The notes below the pieces were generated by a model that was not told the origin of the DNA, searched no databases, and was given only the letters and a program-made list of their open reading frames with translations. Below are positions 51,089-60,207 of a stretch of DNA of 64,000 nucleotides, in pieces. How positions within the stretch are numbered: position 1 is the first letter of the stretch; the number at the start of each line of letters is the position of its first letter. The stretch spans positions 180,298 to 244,297 of the forward strand of contig JAAEZD010000006.1 of NCBI GenBank assembly GCA_018223035.1. The letters run 5' to 3'. This DNA comes from Heliomarina sp018223035 (GTDB taxonomy: Bacteria > Pseudomonadota > Alphaproteobacteria > Rhodobacterales > Rhodobacteraceae). A program made the position numbers and the translations under genes.

Positions 51089-51452
51089 CCGCGCCCTCAG
51101 TCAGGAAGCGATGTTGGCCGGGCTGCATGACATCCGTCTACCTTCGCAGGCTGCCGGGAGTGTTCTGGCGGATCTTCTCGCGGCTGTCGCGCTGGGGCTT
51201 TTTCTTGCGGTTGTTGTCGCGTTGGTCTTGCGGTTTCTCCTGCGGTCCAGACCGTCGACCAAGCCGATCAGCGTGAAAGACAGGCTGACGCGCATTGGCA
51301 CGTTGCCCGAGGACGACCAAAGGCTGGCGCTGCTTCATCTGCTCAAGCAGGACCACCCGCACGTTTACGCGCGGATATCGGCGCGATTGTACGAACCCGG
51401 CGGGTTGCCCGATCTGCATGGCCTTGAACGCGAGGTCTCGGGGCGTGATTGA
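51081..51452 (+). CDS. DUF4381 membrane protein
   Basis: The 123-residue protein has one membrane helix (about residues 28-54) after a short N-terminal segment with LHDIRLPSQAAGS, and a soluble C-terminal helical region with LPEDDQRLALLHLLKQDHP. This is the DUF4381 type found in MoxR-VWA operons. It overlaps DUF58 by 8 bases and the next VWA gene by 8 bases. Confidence 0.8.
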   Translation: MADRALSQEAMLAGLHDIRLPSQAAGSVLADLLAAVALGLFLAVVVALVLRFLLRSRPSTKPISVKDRLTRIGTLPEDDQRLALLHLLKQDHPHVYARISARLYEPGGLPDLHGLEREVSGRD

Positions 51453-52401
51453 TCTGGCCGATCCGCTGTTCCTGATGCTGCTGCCTTTGCCGGTCGTTGT
51501 CCTGTGGCTGATCCCCGGATACGCTCATAGGGGCGCGGCGCTGACCGTGCCGGATGGCGTCGCCAAAAGCCTGCTTGGAACCGGCCAGAATCCAGTGCTG
51601 AAATCCGGGCGCCGGTTGCTGCTGCCGGGTCTGGTCTGGCTGCTGCTTGTCATCGCGCTGGCCGGACCGCGCCTGCTTGAACCGGTATCGGCCCTGCGCG
51701 TTTCGGGGCGCGATCTTGCCATCGCCATCGATCTGTCGGGGTCCATGGTGCGCGATGATTTCCACCTCGATGGGCAGCAGGTTACCCGGCTTGAGGCGGT
51801 GCAAAAGGTAGGGTCGGATTTCGTGCGGCGCCGGGCGGGGGATCGTGTTGCGCTGATCGTATTTGGCTCTGAGGCCTATTACGCCGCGCCGTTTTCCTTC
51901 GATACCGAGGCCATCGCGCGCCGGATCGAAGAGGCGAGCATCGGTATTTCTGGACGGGCGACGAATATCTCTGACGGGCTTGGGCTTGCGCTGAAGCGGA
52001 TGGAGCATTCCGACGCCGCGACCAAGGTGGTGATCCTGCTGTCCGACGGGATCAGCAACGCTGGGTCCACCAATCCGCGCGCGGTGGCCCGTCTTGCGGC
52101 GGATATGGGCGTGCGCGTGCATACGATTGCGCTTGGCCCGAAGGACCTTGAAACCAGCGATCCGGGAGAGCGGGGCGTCGTCGATGCGGCCACCCTGCGT
52201 GCGATTTCCGAGTTGAGCGGCGGCACCAGTTTCCGTGTCCGCACCAGCGAGGATCTTCTGGAGGTCACGCAGGCGCTGGACCGGCTCGAGGCCACGACAG
52301 GCGATGGTCTTGCCGCCGAGGTCTACCGCGAACTCTGGATCTATCCGGCGCTGCTGGCCGGTCTCGGCTGTCTTTGGATCGGGTGGAGGGGAACGCGATG
52401 A
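51445..52401 (+). CDS. VWA protein with membrane helices, BatA/MxaC-like
   Basis: The 318-residue protein has two N-terminal membrane helices (about 4-20 and 53-72), a VWA domain with MIDAS motif DLSGS (IAIDLSGSMVRDD) and a C-terminal membrane helix (about 295-314). VWA proteins of this kind help a MoxR ATPase remodel or metallate a partner. The GTG start overlaps DUF4381; a longer frame from 51295 overlaps it more and is rejected. The stop overlaps the next VWA gene. Confidence 0.85.
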   Translation: MIDLADPLFLMLLPLPVVVLWLIPGYAHRGAALTVPDGVAKSLLGTGQNPVLKSGRRLLLPGLVWLLLVIALAGPRLLEPVSALRVSGRDLAIAIDLSGSMVRDDFHLDGQQVTRLEAVQKVGSDFVRRRAGDRVALIVFGSEAYYAAPFSFDTEAIARRIEEASIGISGRATNISDGLGLALKRMEHSDAATKVVILLSDGISNAGSTNPRAVARLAADMGVRVHTIALGPKDLETSDPGERGVVDAATLRAISELSGGTSFRVRTSEDLLEVTQALDRLEATTGDGLAAEVYRELWIYPALLAGLGCLWIGWRGTR

Positions 52402-53288
52402 GCGATCTAGAGCTTCTGCGCCCGCTCTGGTTGCTGCTTCTGCCGGTCTTGGCGGTGCTGGTTCTGGTGCTTCGCCGACGCCCCGCGCGACTGGGGGGCT
52501 GGGACATGGCTCTTGATCCGCATTTGAAAGCGGCTTTGCAGGCTATTGGCCGGGTGGACGCCGGGCGTCATGGGTTTGCGGCGCTGGCACCTCTGCTTGC
52601 GGCAGGTCTGATCTTTGCCGCCCTGTCCGGTCCGGCGGTGGAACGGCGGGACGCCGCCGCCTATCGCAATCTCGACGGCGTGGTTTTCGTAATGGATGCT
52701 TCGGAGTCGCTTGAGGAGGACGGCAACCGGTTGGCTTTACAGACGGCGGGCAGGGTGGGGGTGGCGGCCTTGCAAAGCCGTTCCGCCGCGCTGGTGGTCT
52801 ATGCGGGCGACGCCTATGTGGCGACCGACATGACGGCGGACACACGGCAACTTGGCCAGACCCTGTCTCTTGTCGATGGCGAAACCGTTCCGGACAAGGG
52901 GTCGCGGCCCGAGCGGGGATTGTCCCTTGCGGCGACGATCCTTGCTGAATCCGGTACGCTTGCCGGGGATGTCATCCTGTTGACCGATGGCGCGGGCATC
53001 GGCCTCGACGCGATGCAGGCTGCAGCAGAAATTGCGGGGCAGGGTGCGCGGCTTTCGGTCGTCGTGCCGGGAGATGTCGCCGCTGGCGAGACGCTGGCCC
53101 GCACCGGGGGCGGAGAGGTGTTTCGTAGCCTCGATACACAGGCTTTGGCCAGCTTTTTGCAGGACGATGCGCGGGATCGGCTTGAGCGTCAGGATTACCC
53201 GCTGCTGTTCCGGATGGATCTTGGGCGATACCTTTTGCTGCTTGCGCTGATTCCTGTGTTGCTGATGTTCCGCAGGGCGTCGGCATGA
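52398..53288 (+). CDS. Second VWA membrane protein, BatB/MxaL-like
   Basis: The 296-residue protein has N-terminal membrane helices (about 8-26 and 60-80), a VWA domain with MIDAS motif DASES (VFVMDASESLEEDG), further VWA strands (LVVYAGDAYVATDMT) and a C-terminal membrane helix (about 272-290). It overlaps the preceding gene by four bases (ATGA) and the following TPR gene by four. It is the second VWA partner in the operon, as MxaC and MxaL are in Methylobacterium. Confidence 0.83.
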   Translation: MSDLELLRPLWLLLLPVLAVLVLVLRRRPARLGGWDMALDPHLKAALQAIGRVDAGRHGFAALAPLLAAGLIFAALSGPAVERRDAAAYRNLDGVVFVMDASESLEEDGNRLALQTAGRVGVAALQSRSAALVVYAGDAYVATDMTADTRQLGQTLSLVDGETVPDKGSRPERGLSLAATILAESGTLAGDVILLTDGAGIGLDAMQAAAEIAGQGARLSVVVPGDVAAGETLARTGGGEVFRSLDTQALASFLQDDARDRLERQDYPLLFRMDLGRYLLLLALIPVLLMFRRASA

Positions 53289-53980
53289 AACGTCCCGCCT
53301 ATATCGCGGTGGCGGCGATCATCTGCCTTGTCCTTGCGCTGCTTGCGGGGCGCGGGACCGCGCCGCTTGGCCGTCTTGCGCTTGGCCTCGGGATGAACCG
53401 CCTTGCCGAGCCTTTGCTGGCAGAACCGGGTTGGAAAGGCATCGCGATGTACCGGGCTCGCGATTATGCGGGCGCGGCGGAGGAATTTCGACGGGCGGGC
53501 GATTTTTTCAATCTCGGCAATGCCGAAGCGCAGGCAGGCAATTATGCCGCCGCGCTCGAAGCCTATGACGTTGCGCGGCTTGCGGGCGATGAACAGGCGG
53601 CGGCCAATTTCGACCTGCTCGCTGCCTTTTACGCGGGCCTCGCGCTTGACCCCGAGGCGCCGATTGCGTGGTTCACCGAAAAGGACGGCGGAGAGGGAGC
53701 GGTGGTGAAATCTTCCATTGCGCAGGGCAACGCCCGCGCCGCCGGGGCAGGGGACGGCACCACCAATACCGGCGCGCTGTTGGGTCTGCCGGAACTGGCA
53801 AGCCACGGCGACGAGCGCATCCGCAAGATTTTCGACGACCGGTTCATGATCGCCAACACCCGCTGGCTGGCTACGCTGTCGGACGTGCCCGGCGAATACC
53901 TCAAGGCACGGATCGCGCAGGAACATAAGCGCCGCAAAAAGCTTGGTCTCTCTCCACCCGAGCCGGAGGATCCGCGATGA
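53285..53980 (+). CDS. Membrane-anchored TPR protein (MxaK-like)
   Basis: The 231-residue protein has one N-terminal membrane helix (about 5-22) and TPR-like helices (AEEFRRAGDFFNLGNAEAQAGNYAAALEAYDVARLAGDEQAAANFDLL). The remainder is predicted periplasmic and ends in a basic stretch with EHKRRKKLGLSPPEPED. Coupled to neighbours at both ends (ATGA overlaps), it fits the MxaK position in methanol dehydrogenase clusters; the homology itself is uncertain. Confidence 0.72.
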   Translation: MKRPAYIAVAAIICLVLALLAGRGTAPLGRLALGLGMNRLAEPLLAEPGWKGIAMYRARDYAGAAEEFRRAGDFFNLGNAEAQAGNYAAALEAYDVARLAGDEQAAANFDLLAAFYAGLALDPEAPIAWFTEKDGGEGAVVKSSIAQGNARAAGAGDGTTNTGALLGLPELASHGDERIRKIFDDRFMIANTRWLATLSDVPGEYLKARIAQEHKRRKKLGLSPPEPEDPR

Positions 53981-55185
53981 GACTCCTTTTGCTCTGCCTG
54001 ATGCTTTTGCCCGGGCTGCCCTGTGCTCAGACCCGCGCCGTCAATCCCGGTGAACTGGCGCTGGAGGTGAGCGTTGAAACCTCGGCCGATGATATCCTGA
54101 AGGGCGAAATGGTGCTGGTCACCATCCACGGTCGCTATCGAAGGCATATCACGCTGGAAAAGCTCGAAACGCCGGAACTTGACGGTTTCAACTGGATGCA
54201 GCTGGGGCAGGACACGTGGTACGAGACCCGCGAGCGTGGCCAGCCGATCAAGAATTTCCGGCGTCGCATGGCGTTGTTTCCCGACCGCACCGGGACGCTG
54301 ACGATCCCGTCTTTCGTGCATCATCTGACCCTGACGGATGAGGGCGATGATTGGTTCGAGCATGACATCGCCTCGGCCCCGGTTTCGCTTGACGTCGGCC
54401 CTGCGCCTGCGGTCGAGGGCTGGTGGTTTCCGGTGCGCCAGCTTGAAATCTCAGATCAATGGTCGAACGCGCCGGACCAGCTCAAGCCGGGCGAAGGCGT
54501 GCTGCGGGTGATCCGTATTCAGGCCATCGGCGTGTCGCCGGACATGATCCCGCCGATGCCCGAACTGCATTCACCCAGTGCGATGATTTTTCCGCACCCG
54601 GACAAGCGGTTTGTCGAACTTTCACCGATGGGTCCGGTTTCCATCGCGTTCTGGCGCTGGACGATCCGGCCCACCAACAACACCTCGGCCATCATCGAAC
54701 CGATCGAGTTCGACTATTTCGATACCACGACCCGCAAGATGCAGACGGTCACGATCTCGGCGCAGCGGATCGCGATGGAGGAAAGCGCGGCACCGCCCAG
54801 CATGCCGACCCCTGAACCCGCCCGGCTGCATCCGCTGCTGATGACGCTGGCGTTTGTCGTGGCGCTTGGGGCGGGCACATGGCTGCTCTGGCCGGGGCGC
54901 GATCTTGCGCTTGCCACTGACCGGTTCGGCCCCTTCGATCCGCTGCGGTTCAGGCTTCGCCAGTCCGCGCGACGCGGCGATCTTTCCGGCCTTCGCCATC
55001 ATGCGGCGGCACTAATCGCGCGCGAAGGAACGGGGCAGCATCTGCTTCGCGAGTTCGACGAGGCCGTCTTTCGCAAAGGCGGCATCGCCCCGGATCAGCG
55101 TGAATTCGCACGCGAATTTGCGGCCCGGCTGAGCCGTGAAATACGCGAAAACAGACGCGAGTTCGCGCGATCTACCGCCACCTAA
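53977..55185 (+). CDS. BatD-like periplasmic protein with membrane anchor
   Basis: The 402-residue protein has a signal peptide (about residues 1-17), two beta-sandwich-like periplasmic regions of BatD type (VSVETSADDILKGEMVLVTIHGRYRRHITLEKLETPELDGFNW ... FPDRTGTLTIPSF), a membrane helix (about 287-306) and a cytoplasmic helical tail. It may take the place of MxaA in methanol dehydrogenase clusters. It closes the MoxR operon. Confidence 0.78.
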   Translation: MRLLLLCLMLLPGLPCAQTRAVNPGELALEVSVETSADDILKGEMVLVTIHGRYRRHITLEKLETPELDGFNWMQLGQDTWYETRERGQPIKNFRRRMALFPDRTGTLTIPSFVHHLTLTDEGDDWFEHDIASAPVSLDVGPAPAVEGWWFPVRQLEISDQWSNAPDQLKPGEGVLRVIRIQAIGVSPDMIPPMPELHSPSAMIFPHPDKRFVELSPMGPVSIAFWRWTIRPTNNTSAIIEPIEFDYFDTTTRKMQTVTISAQRIAMEESAAPPSMPTPEPARLHPLLMTLAFVVALGAGTWLLWPGRDLALATDRFGPFDPLRFRLRQSARRGDLSGLRHHAAALIAREGTGQHLLREFDEAVFRKGGIAPDQREFAREFAARLSREIRENRREFARSTAT

Positions 55186-55272
55186 GGCTGAATTGTCCGA
55201 ATCCCCGGCATCGGCCACGCTCTGTCGGACTTACGTCCAAGAGCAACCGGAAAGGTCATGGGAGGAAGTTCA

Positions 55273-55902
55273 ATGACATTACTATCTAAAATGCTGGGCG
55301 GCGGCGGCGATGGGGGCGGGGCAAAGTTCAGCCACGTCAAAATTCATCCCGCTGTAGATGGCGGGGTCAAACCCGGATCGGGCAGCTTTTCGGGCGGTAC
55401 GCTGTCCTGCAAGTGTCCGAGCAACAAGGTGACTGTCGAGGTGTCGGGCCAGACCGCCCATAACCACGTCTGCGGATGCACCAAGTGCTGGAAACCCGAC
55501 GGCGCGGTATTTTCACAGATCGCCGTGGTTGGCCGTGACAACGTCAAGGTCACCGCGAACGAGGACAAGCTGGAAGTGATCGATGCCTCGGCGGCGATCC
55601 AGCGCCACGCCTGCAAGGAATGCGGCACCCATATGTACGGCCGGATCGAAAACACCGGGCACCCGTTCCACGGGCTAGATTTCGTTCATACCGAGCTTTC
55701 ACCGCAAAGCGGCTGGTCCGCGCCCGAGTTCGCGGCCTTTGTTTCGTCTATCATCGAATCCGGGGTGTCACCGGACCGGATGGACGGGATTCGGGGCCGG
55801 TTAAAAGAGCTCGATCTTGAACCCTATGACTGCTTGTCGCCGCCGCTGATGGATCTCATCGCGACCCACACGGCCAAAGCGAACGGCGTCCAGTTTTCAT
55901 GA
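55273..55902 (+). CDS. gfa: Glutathione-dependent formaldehyde-activating enzyme Gfa
   Basis: The 209-residue protein has the Gfa zinc-site Cys pattern: SCKCPSNKV, HVCGCTKCWKPDGAVF and HACKECGTHMYGRIE. It accelerates formation of S-hydroxymethylglutathione, the substrate of the dehydrogenase that begins at 63941. The ATG at 55273 is chosen as it follows GGAGGAAG; an ATG at 55258 would leave that site inside the gene. It lies alone, after the MoxR operon, with an 87-base gap. Confidence 0.94.
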   Translation: MTLLSKMLGGGGDGGGAKFSHVKIHPAVDGGVKPGSGSFSGGTLSCKCPSNKVTVEVSGQTAHNHVCGCTKCWKPDGAVFSQIAVVGRDNVKVTANEDKLEVIDASAAIQRHACKECGTHMYGRIENTGHPFHGLDFVHTELSPQSGWSAPEFAAFVSSIIESGVSPDRMDGIRGRLKELDLEPYDCLSPPLMDLIATHTAKANGVQFS

Positions 55903-55983
55903 GACCCTGACCGCGAGGGACAGGCACCGCCGCATGCCGGCCCAATCCGGTGTGCGGTGGTATGCAACTCTTGCGCGAATCTT

Positions 55984-56008
55984 CCGATGGTTGTTAGATT
56001 CCCATCGG
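55984..56008 (+). promoter_or_regulatory. Hairpin abutting the ribosome site of the LuxR-type regulator
   Basis: CCGATGG (55984-55990) pairs with CCATCGG (56002-56008) over an 11-base loop. The right arm runs into the GGGAGGAAC ribosome site of the gene at 56020. It could limit ribosome access, or be the end of an upstream transcript. Confidence 0.4.
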
Positions 56009-56019
56009 GAGGAACTTTC

Positions 56020-56745
56020 ATGAAACACGAACCGGTAAGGCACTCACCTTGCCGCGTGCAGTCTGTCATGGTGATCGACGATCATCCGCTGTACTGCGAC
56101 GCGCTTGCGACGACCCTTCGGCACGCATTTCCAAGTTGCCACATCGAAACCGCTTCCACACTTTGCGACGGGCTCAACCTGCTGACCGGCGATTTTAAGC
56201 CGGACATGGTGATGCTTGATCTGCGGCTGCCGGACGTCACGGGTATCAGTGGATACCTGCGTCTGCGCGACCGTCTGCCGGACACGCCTATCGTGGTGAT
56301 CTCGGCGCTGACCTCGGCCGACGTGGTGCATACGCTGATGGACGCGGGCGCTGCGGGTTTCGTGCCAAAGGATATCTCCTCTGAAGTTCTGCAAGAGGCG
56401 CTATGCGAGGTCAGCATGGGCCGTCGCTATTTGCCGAAAGAGCACCGTCAGAGCTATCGTCCCGCCGCGCGTGCCGCCGCCCTGCATGATGTAAGCTGGA
56501 AGATCGCGGAACTGACACCGCAGCAGACCCGAATCATGAAACTCATCTGTGCAGGCAAGCCGAACAAGCAGATCGCCTACGAGTTGTCTCTCGCCGAAGC
56601 GACGGTAAAGGCGCATATCACCGCCCTGCTGCGGCGGCTTGGCGTACAGAACCGGACACAGGCGGCGATGCTGGTCGAAAGCGCGAATCTCGAAGGGCAA
56701 TCCCAAAGCAGTGACGCGGCTGCCCGGGCCTTCCTGAGCCAGTAG
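56020..56745 (+). CDS. LuxR-family response regulator
   Basis: The 241-residue regulator has a receiver with Asp20-Asp21 and phospho-acceptor Asp67 (MVMLDLRLPD), Lys in FVPKDI, and a C-terminal LuxR helix-turn-helix (about 160-225: ELTPQQTRIMKLICAGKPNKQIAYELSLAEATVKAHITALLRRLGVQNRTQA). It is followed by the FIST and hybrid-kinase genes. In Pseudomonas, LuxR regulators of this type (EraR, ErbR) control PQQ-ethanol oxidation; a similar role here is inferred. The ATG at 56020 follows GGGAGG. Confidence 0.88.
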   Translation: MKHEPVRHSPCRVQSVMVIDDHPLYCDALATTLRHAFPSCHIETASTLCDGLNLLTGDFKPDMVMLDLRLPDVTGISGYLRLRDRLPDTPIVVISALTSADVVHTLMDAGAAGFVPKDISSEVLQEALCEVSMGRRYLPKEHRQSYRPAARAAALHDVSWKIAELTPQQTRIMKLICAGKPNKQIAYELSLAEATVKAHITALLRRLGVQNRTQAAMLVESANLEGQSQSSDAAARAFLSQ

Positions 56746-56761
56746 TGCCCAAGGCGCCCTG

Positions 56762-57919
56762 ATGCTTCAGATCGCCCCGCAGCAATCCTCGATCCGCATC
56801 GGCATTTCCTATCTGTCCGATGCGGGAGAAGCCGTGCGTGAACTCGTCGATACGCTCGACACCTCGGACTCCTGTTTTCTGCTGGTGTTCGCCCCCGACC
56901 GGCTTGATCCCGATGAACTGGCCGAGGCGCTTAATCAGGGTTTTGCGGGGGTGCCGGTATTTGGCTGTACCACGGCGGGCCAGATCACGCCCGAAGGCTA
57001 CGAGGATGACGCGCTTCTTGTCGTCTCATTTCCGAAATCCCGGTTCCGCTGCGCGACGCTCCTTGTGTCGCCGCTCAAGCCGCTCTCGATCAAGCAGATC
57101 GCGGCGGATGTGCATCGCCTTTCTGCCCAGTTCCAGAAAACGGCGAACTGGAACCGGCTGGCGCTGACATTCACCGACGGGTTGTCCAAGCAGGAGGACA
57201 TGCTGGTTGCGGCGCTTGCCGCCGGTCTTGGTGAAATGCCGGTCTTTGGCGGCTCGGCTGGGAACGGGTTGCAGTTCCGCGAGACATCCGTGCTGCACAT
57301 GGGCAAGTTTCACCGCAATGCCGCGCTTGTGCTGATCCTGGAAACCGATCTCGAATTCACCGGGCTGGGCTTTGACCATTTCCTGCCGACCGACAAACAG
57401 ATGGTGGTGACCGAGGCCGTTCCCGGCGAACGGATGGTTCTGGAATTGAACGGAGCACCCGCCGCCGAGGAATATGCCCGGCTGATCGGCGTGCCGGTCG
57501 ATCAGCTTTCGCCGCAGGTCTTTGCCGAGAACCCCGTGCTGGTGCGCAACAACACGCTTTACCACGTGCGCGCCATTCAGGAGGTTCAGGAAAATGGCGG
57601 GCTTTCGTTTTTTTCCGCAATCGACGTGGGGCTGGTGCTTACCCTTGGGCGGGGCCAGGAAATCCTGCGCACGTTGGACGAGGAACTCGACGTGCGCAAC
57701 GCGCGCGGCAAATCGCCGGAATTCGTTCTGGGTTTCGACTGCTTCCTGCGCAAACTCGAGATCGAACAGAAACAACTGAAGGAACCGGCCTCGCGCATTC
57801 TGCAGGCCCGCAAGGTGATCGGTTTTAACACCTATGGTGAGCAGCATTGCGGCGTGCACGTGAACCAGACCTTTGTCGGCGTAGCATTCTTTGAACCTCA
57901 AAGGCGGGACTTGCATTGA
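56762..57919 (+). CDS. FIST-domain sensor protein (NosP-like)
   Basis: The 385-residue protein has FIST N and C domains (VFGCTTAGQITPEGYEDDALLVVSF; LTFTDGLSKQEDMLVAALAAGLGEMPVFGGSAGNGLQF; LGFDCFLRKLEIEQ; VIGFNTYGEQHCGVHVNQTFVGVAFF). Its length is that of NosP, a heme NO sensor that works with the kinase NahK in Pseudomonas aeruginosa (PA1975-PA1976). The same arrangement occurs here: its TGA overlaps the TTG start of the kinase. Heme ligation cannot be confirmed by reading. Confidence 0.85.
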   Translation: MLQIAPQQSSIRIGISYLSDAGEAVRELVDTLDTSDSCFLLVFAPDRLDPDELAEALNQGFAGVPVFGCTTAGQITPEGYEDDALLVVSFPKSRFRCATLLVSPLKPLSIKQIAADVHRLSAQFQKTANWNRLALTFTDGLSKQEDMLVAALAAGLGEMPVFGGSAGNGLQFRETSVLHMGKFHRNAALVLILETDLEFTGLGFDHFLPTDKQMVVTEAVPGERMVLELNGAPAAEEYARLIGVPVDQLSPQVFAENPVLVRNNTLYHVRAIQEVQENGGLSFFSAIDVGLVLTLGRGQEILRTLDEELDVRNARGKSPEFVLGFDCFLRKLEIEQKQLKEPASRILQARKVIGFNTYGEQHCGVHVNQTFVGVAFFEPQRRDLH

Positions 57920-60180
57920 TCAACAGCGCCGACCCGCTCGAAGTACAGGTAGCCAAGCAGGCCAAGATCATCGAGGCGCTTGTGCGCCGCGCCGGACGGC
58001 AGAACGACGTCGGAAGCTCGGCCTATTCCGCCTTTCAGTCGGCCATCGCGCTGCAAGGCCAGATCTGGGCCAAGACCCGCGATCTTGAACGCGCCTCGAA
58101 CGAACTTGAACTGCTGCGCTTTGATCGCGAACGCACGCAGAAGAACCTTGCCGATGCGCTTTCGGTCATGGAAGGCGGATTTGCACTCTTCACCAACGGG
58201 CGTCTTCAGGTCTGCAACGATCTTTTCAAGACCCTCCTCCCGGATATCACCGACAAGATCCTGCCCGATCTAAGCGTTGCCGATTACTTTCAGGCGGTGC
58301 GCAATAGCAGCCATATCGTCACGCGCGATGACAAGACCCGGCGCAACCTGCGCCGGGCGGGCAATGCCACCCCCGGTTCCGCGTTGATCTCTTTCGTGCT
58401 CGAAGTGGTCGGCGACCGCTGGTTCCAGATCAGTCAGCAACACGCAAGCGCTGATAATATCGTCGTCCTGCAAACCGAGATCACCGATATCGTTCGCAAG
58501 AACCGGACCGAGAAAGACCTGCTGATCGACCGGCACGCGCATTATTTGCAGGCGGCCATCGATCACATGAGCCTTGGCATCTGTACCTTTTCCAACGCGG
58601 GCACGGTGATGATCCACAACGCCCGGTTTTGTGAGCTTCTTGGCCTTCCGTTTGTCCTCGCGCAGGACGGGACCAAGTTCTCGCGTATCCTGCGTTTCAT
58701 CAAGGAAAACTACGAGGTCTCCGCCGACGGGCTGAACGCCAATGACGGCTGGTCGCGCAAGCTGCGGCGCGAGGGCCGGTTGCGCGAAAGGCTCCGCCAT
58801 CGCAGCGGAAATGTGCTTGACCTGCATGTTCACCTGCTGCCGGATCAGGGGTTTCTGGTGGACATCAAGGATGTGACGCTGGAATCCCGCACCACGGCAA
58901 TGCTGGAAAAACGCGTGCAGGAGCGGACCTCGGAATTGACCCGCGCTAACGCGCAGATGACCGAGCAGTATCAGGAACAGGCCCGCGTCGAAGAGGAACT
59001 GCGCCTCGCCAAGGAAGAGGCCGAAGCGGCGGTTTCCTCAAAGACCCGTTTCCTTGCGGCGGCCAGCCATGACCTGTTGCAACCGATCAACGCGGCCAAA
59101 CTGCTGATCTCCACGCTCAGGGACATGTCGCAGGGCACCAACATGGAATCGATGGTCGAACGGCTCGACGGGTCGTTCAACTCGATGGAGACGCTGCTGC
59201 ACGCGCTTCTCGACATATCGAGGCTGGAAAGCACCGGCAGCGGGTTGTCGCCGTCAGATTTCTGTCTGGGCACGATCATGCAGACCGTCATCGAGGACCA
59301 AGAGCCGATTGCCCGCAAGAAAGGCGTGCAGCTCGACATGGTGCCTTCGACGGTCTGGGTCCGCAGCGACCAGCGCTACCTGTTGCGTTCGATCCAGAAC
59401 CTCGTGGTGAACGCGATCCAGTATACCGAAAAAGGCCGTGTCCTGATCGGTTGTCGCCGCCGTGGCGACAAGGTCGTGCTCGAAGTCTGGGACACGGGCA
59501 TCGGCATTTCGCATCGCGACCAGAAACGCGTTTTCGAGGAATTCACGCGCGCCGAAAACGTGCCCCCCGGATCTGGCATGGGGCTTGGCCTTTCGATCGT
59601 CGACCGTACCTGTCGCCACCTTGGCCACAAGGTGGGGGTCCGGTCCAAACCCAATGTCGGGTCGGTCTTTTCCATCGAGATGGACGTGATCGAGGAACGC
59701 CCGATGATCACCGCCCCGTCGCCGGATGTGAAAAGCGATCAGTTCGCCGATATGGACGTGATCGCGCTGGTGGTCGAAAACGATCCCGATGTGCTTTTTG
59801 CCACGGTCCAGAAACTCGACAGCTGGGGGGCCAGCGTTCTGGGCGCGCAGTCCACCACGGAGGCGCTTGAAATGGTGCGCGACCTCGGGATGCCGCCCGA
59901 TATCATCCTTGCCGATTACCAGCTCGATGGCCATGCCACTGGGATCGAGACGATACAGGCGGTGCGGGCGGAAACCGGCTTTCACGTGCCTGCCATCATG
60001 ATCACCGCCAACCGCAGCGCGTCGCTTGTCGATACTGGCAGCTTGCATGATTTCACCGTGCTGCCCAAACCCGTTGAACTCTCGCGGTTGCGCAGCCTGA
60101 TCGGCTGGAAAACGCGCGTTTCGCCTGAGCGCGAACCGCCGTCACCGACAAAAGTCTCGGATGACGCCCGGCACGCGTGA
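57916..60180 (+). CDS. Hybrid histidine kinase, NahK/ErcS'-like
   Basis: The 754-residue protein has two PAS-like regions (about 75-190 and 205-325) joined by coiled coils. A HisKA with His385 (FLAAASHDLLQPINAAKLLISTLRD), HATPase_c (NLVVNAIQYT, DTGIGISHRD, GSGMGLGLSI) and a C-terminal receiver with Asp667 (IILADYQLDG) follow. No membrane helix is seen. The layout and the FIST neighbour match NahK/ErcS' (PA1976). The TTG start is required by the four-base overlap with the FIST gene. It may phosphorylate the LuxR regulator or a phosphotransfer protein. Confidence 0.88.
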   Translation: MINSADPLEVQVAKQAKIIEALVRRAGRQNDVGSSAYSAFQSAIALQGQIWAKTRDLERASNELELLRFDRERTQKNLADALSVMEGGFALFTNGRLQVCNDLFKTLLPDITDKILPDLSVADYFQAVRNSSHIVTRDDKTRRNLRRAGNATPGSALISFVLEVVGDRWFQISQQHASADNIVVLQTEITDIVRKNRTEKDLLIDRHAHYLQAAIDHMSLGICTFSNAGTVMIHNARFCELLGLPFVLAQDGTKFSRILRFIKENYEVSADGLNANDGWSRKLRREGRLRERLRHRSGNVLDLHVHLLPDQGFLVDIKDVTLESRTTAMLEKRVQERTSELTRANAQMTEQYQEQARVEEELRLAKEEAEAAVSSKTRFLAAASHDLLQPINAAKLLISTLRDMSQGTNMESMVERLDGSFNSMETLLHALLDISRLESTGSGLSPSDFCLGTIMQTVIEDQEPIARKKGVQLDMVPSTVWVRSDQRYLLRSIQNLVVNAIQYTEKGRVLIGCRRRGDKVVLEVWDTGIGISHRDQKRVFEEFTRAENVPPGSGMGLGLSIVDRTCRHLGHKVGVRSKPNVGSVFSIEMDVIEERPMITAPSPDVKSDQFADMDVIALVVENDPDVLFATVQKLDSWGASVLGAQSTTEALEMVRDLGMPPDIILADYQLDGHATGIETIQAVRAETGFHVPAIMITANRSASLVDTGSLHDFTVLPKPVELSRLRSLIGWKTRVSPEREPPSPTKVSDDARHA

Positions 60181-60207
60181 TCTAGGCTGATCCGAAAGGA
60201 GGACTCT

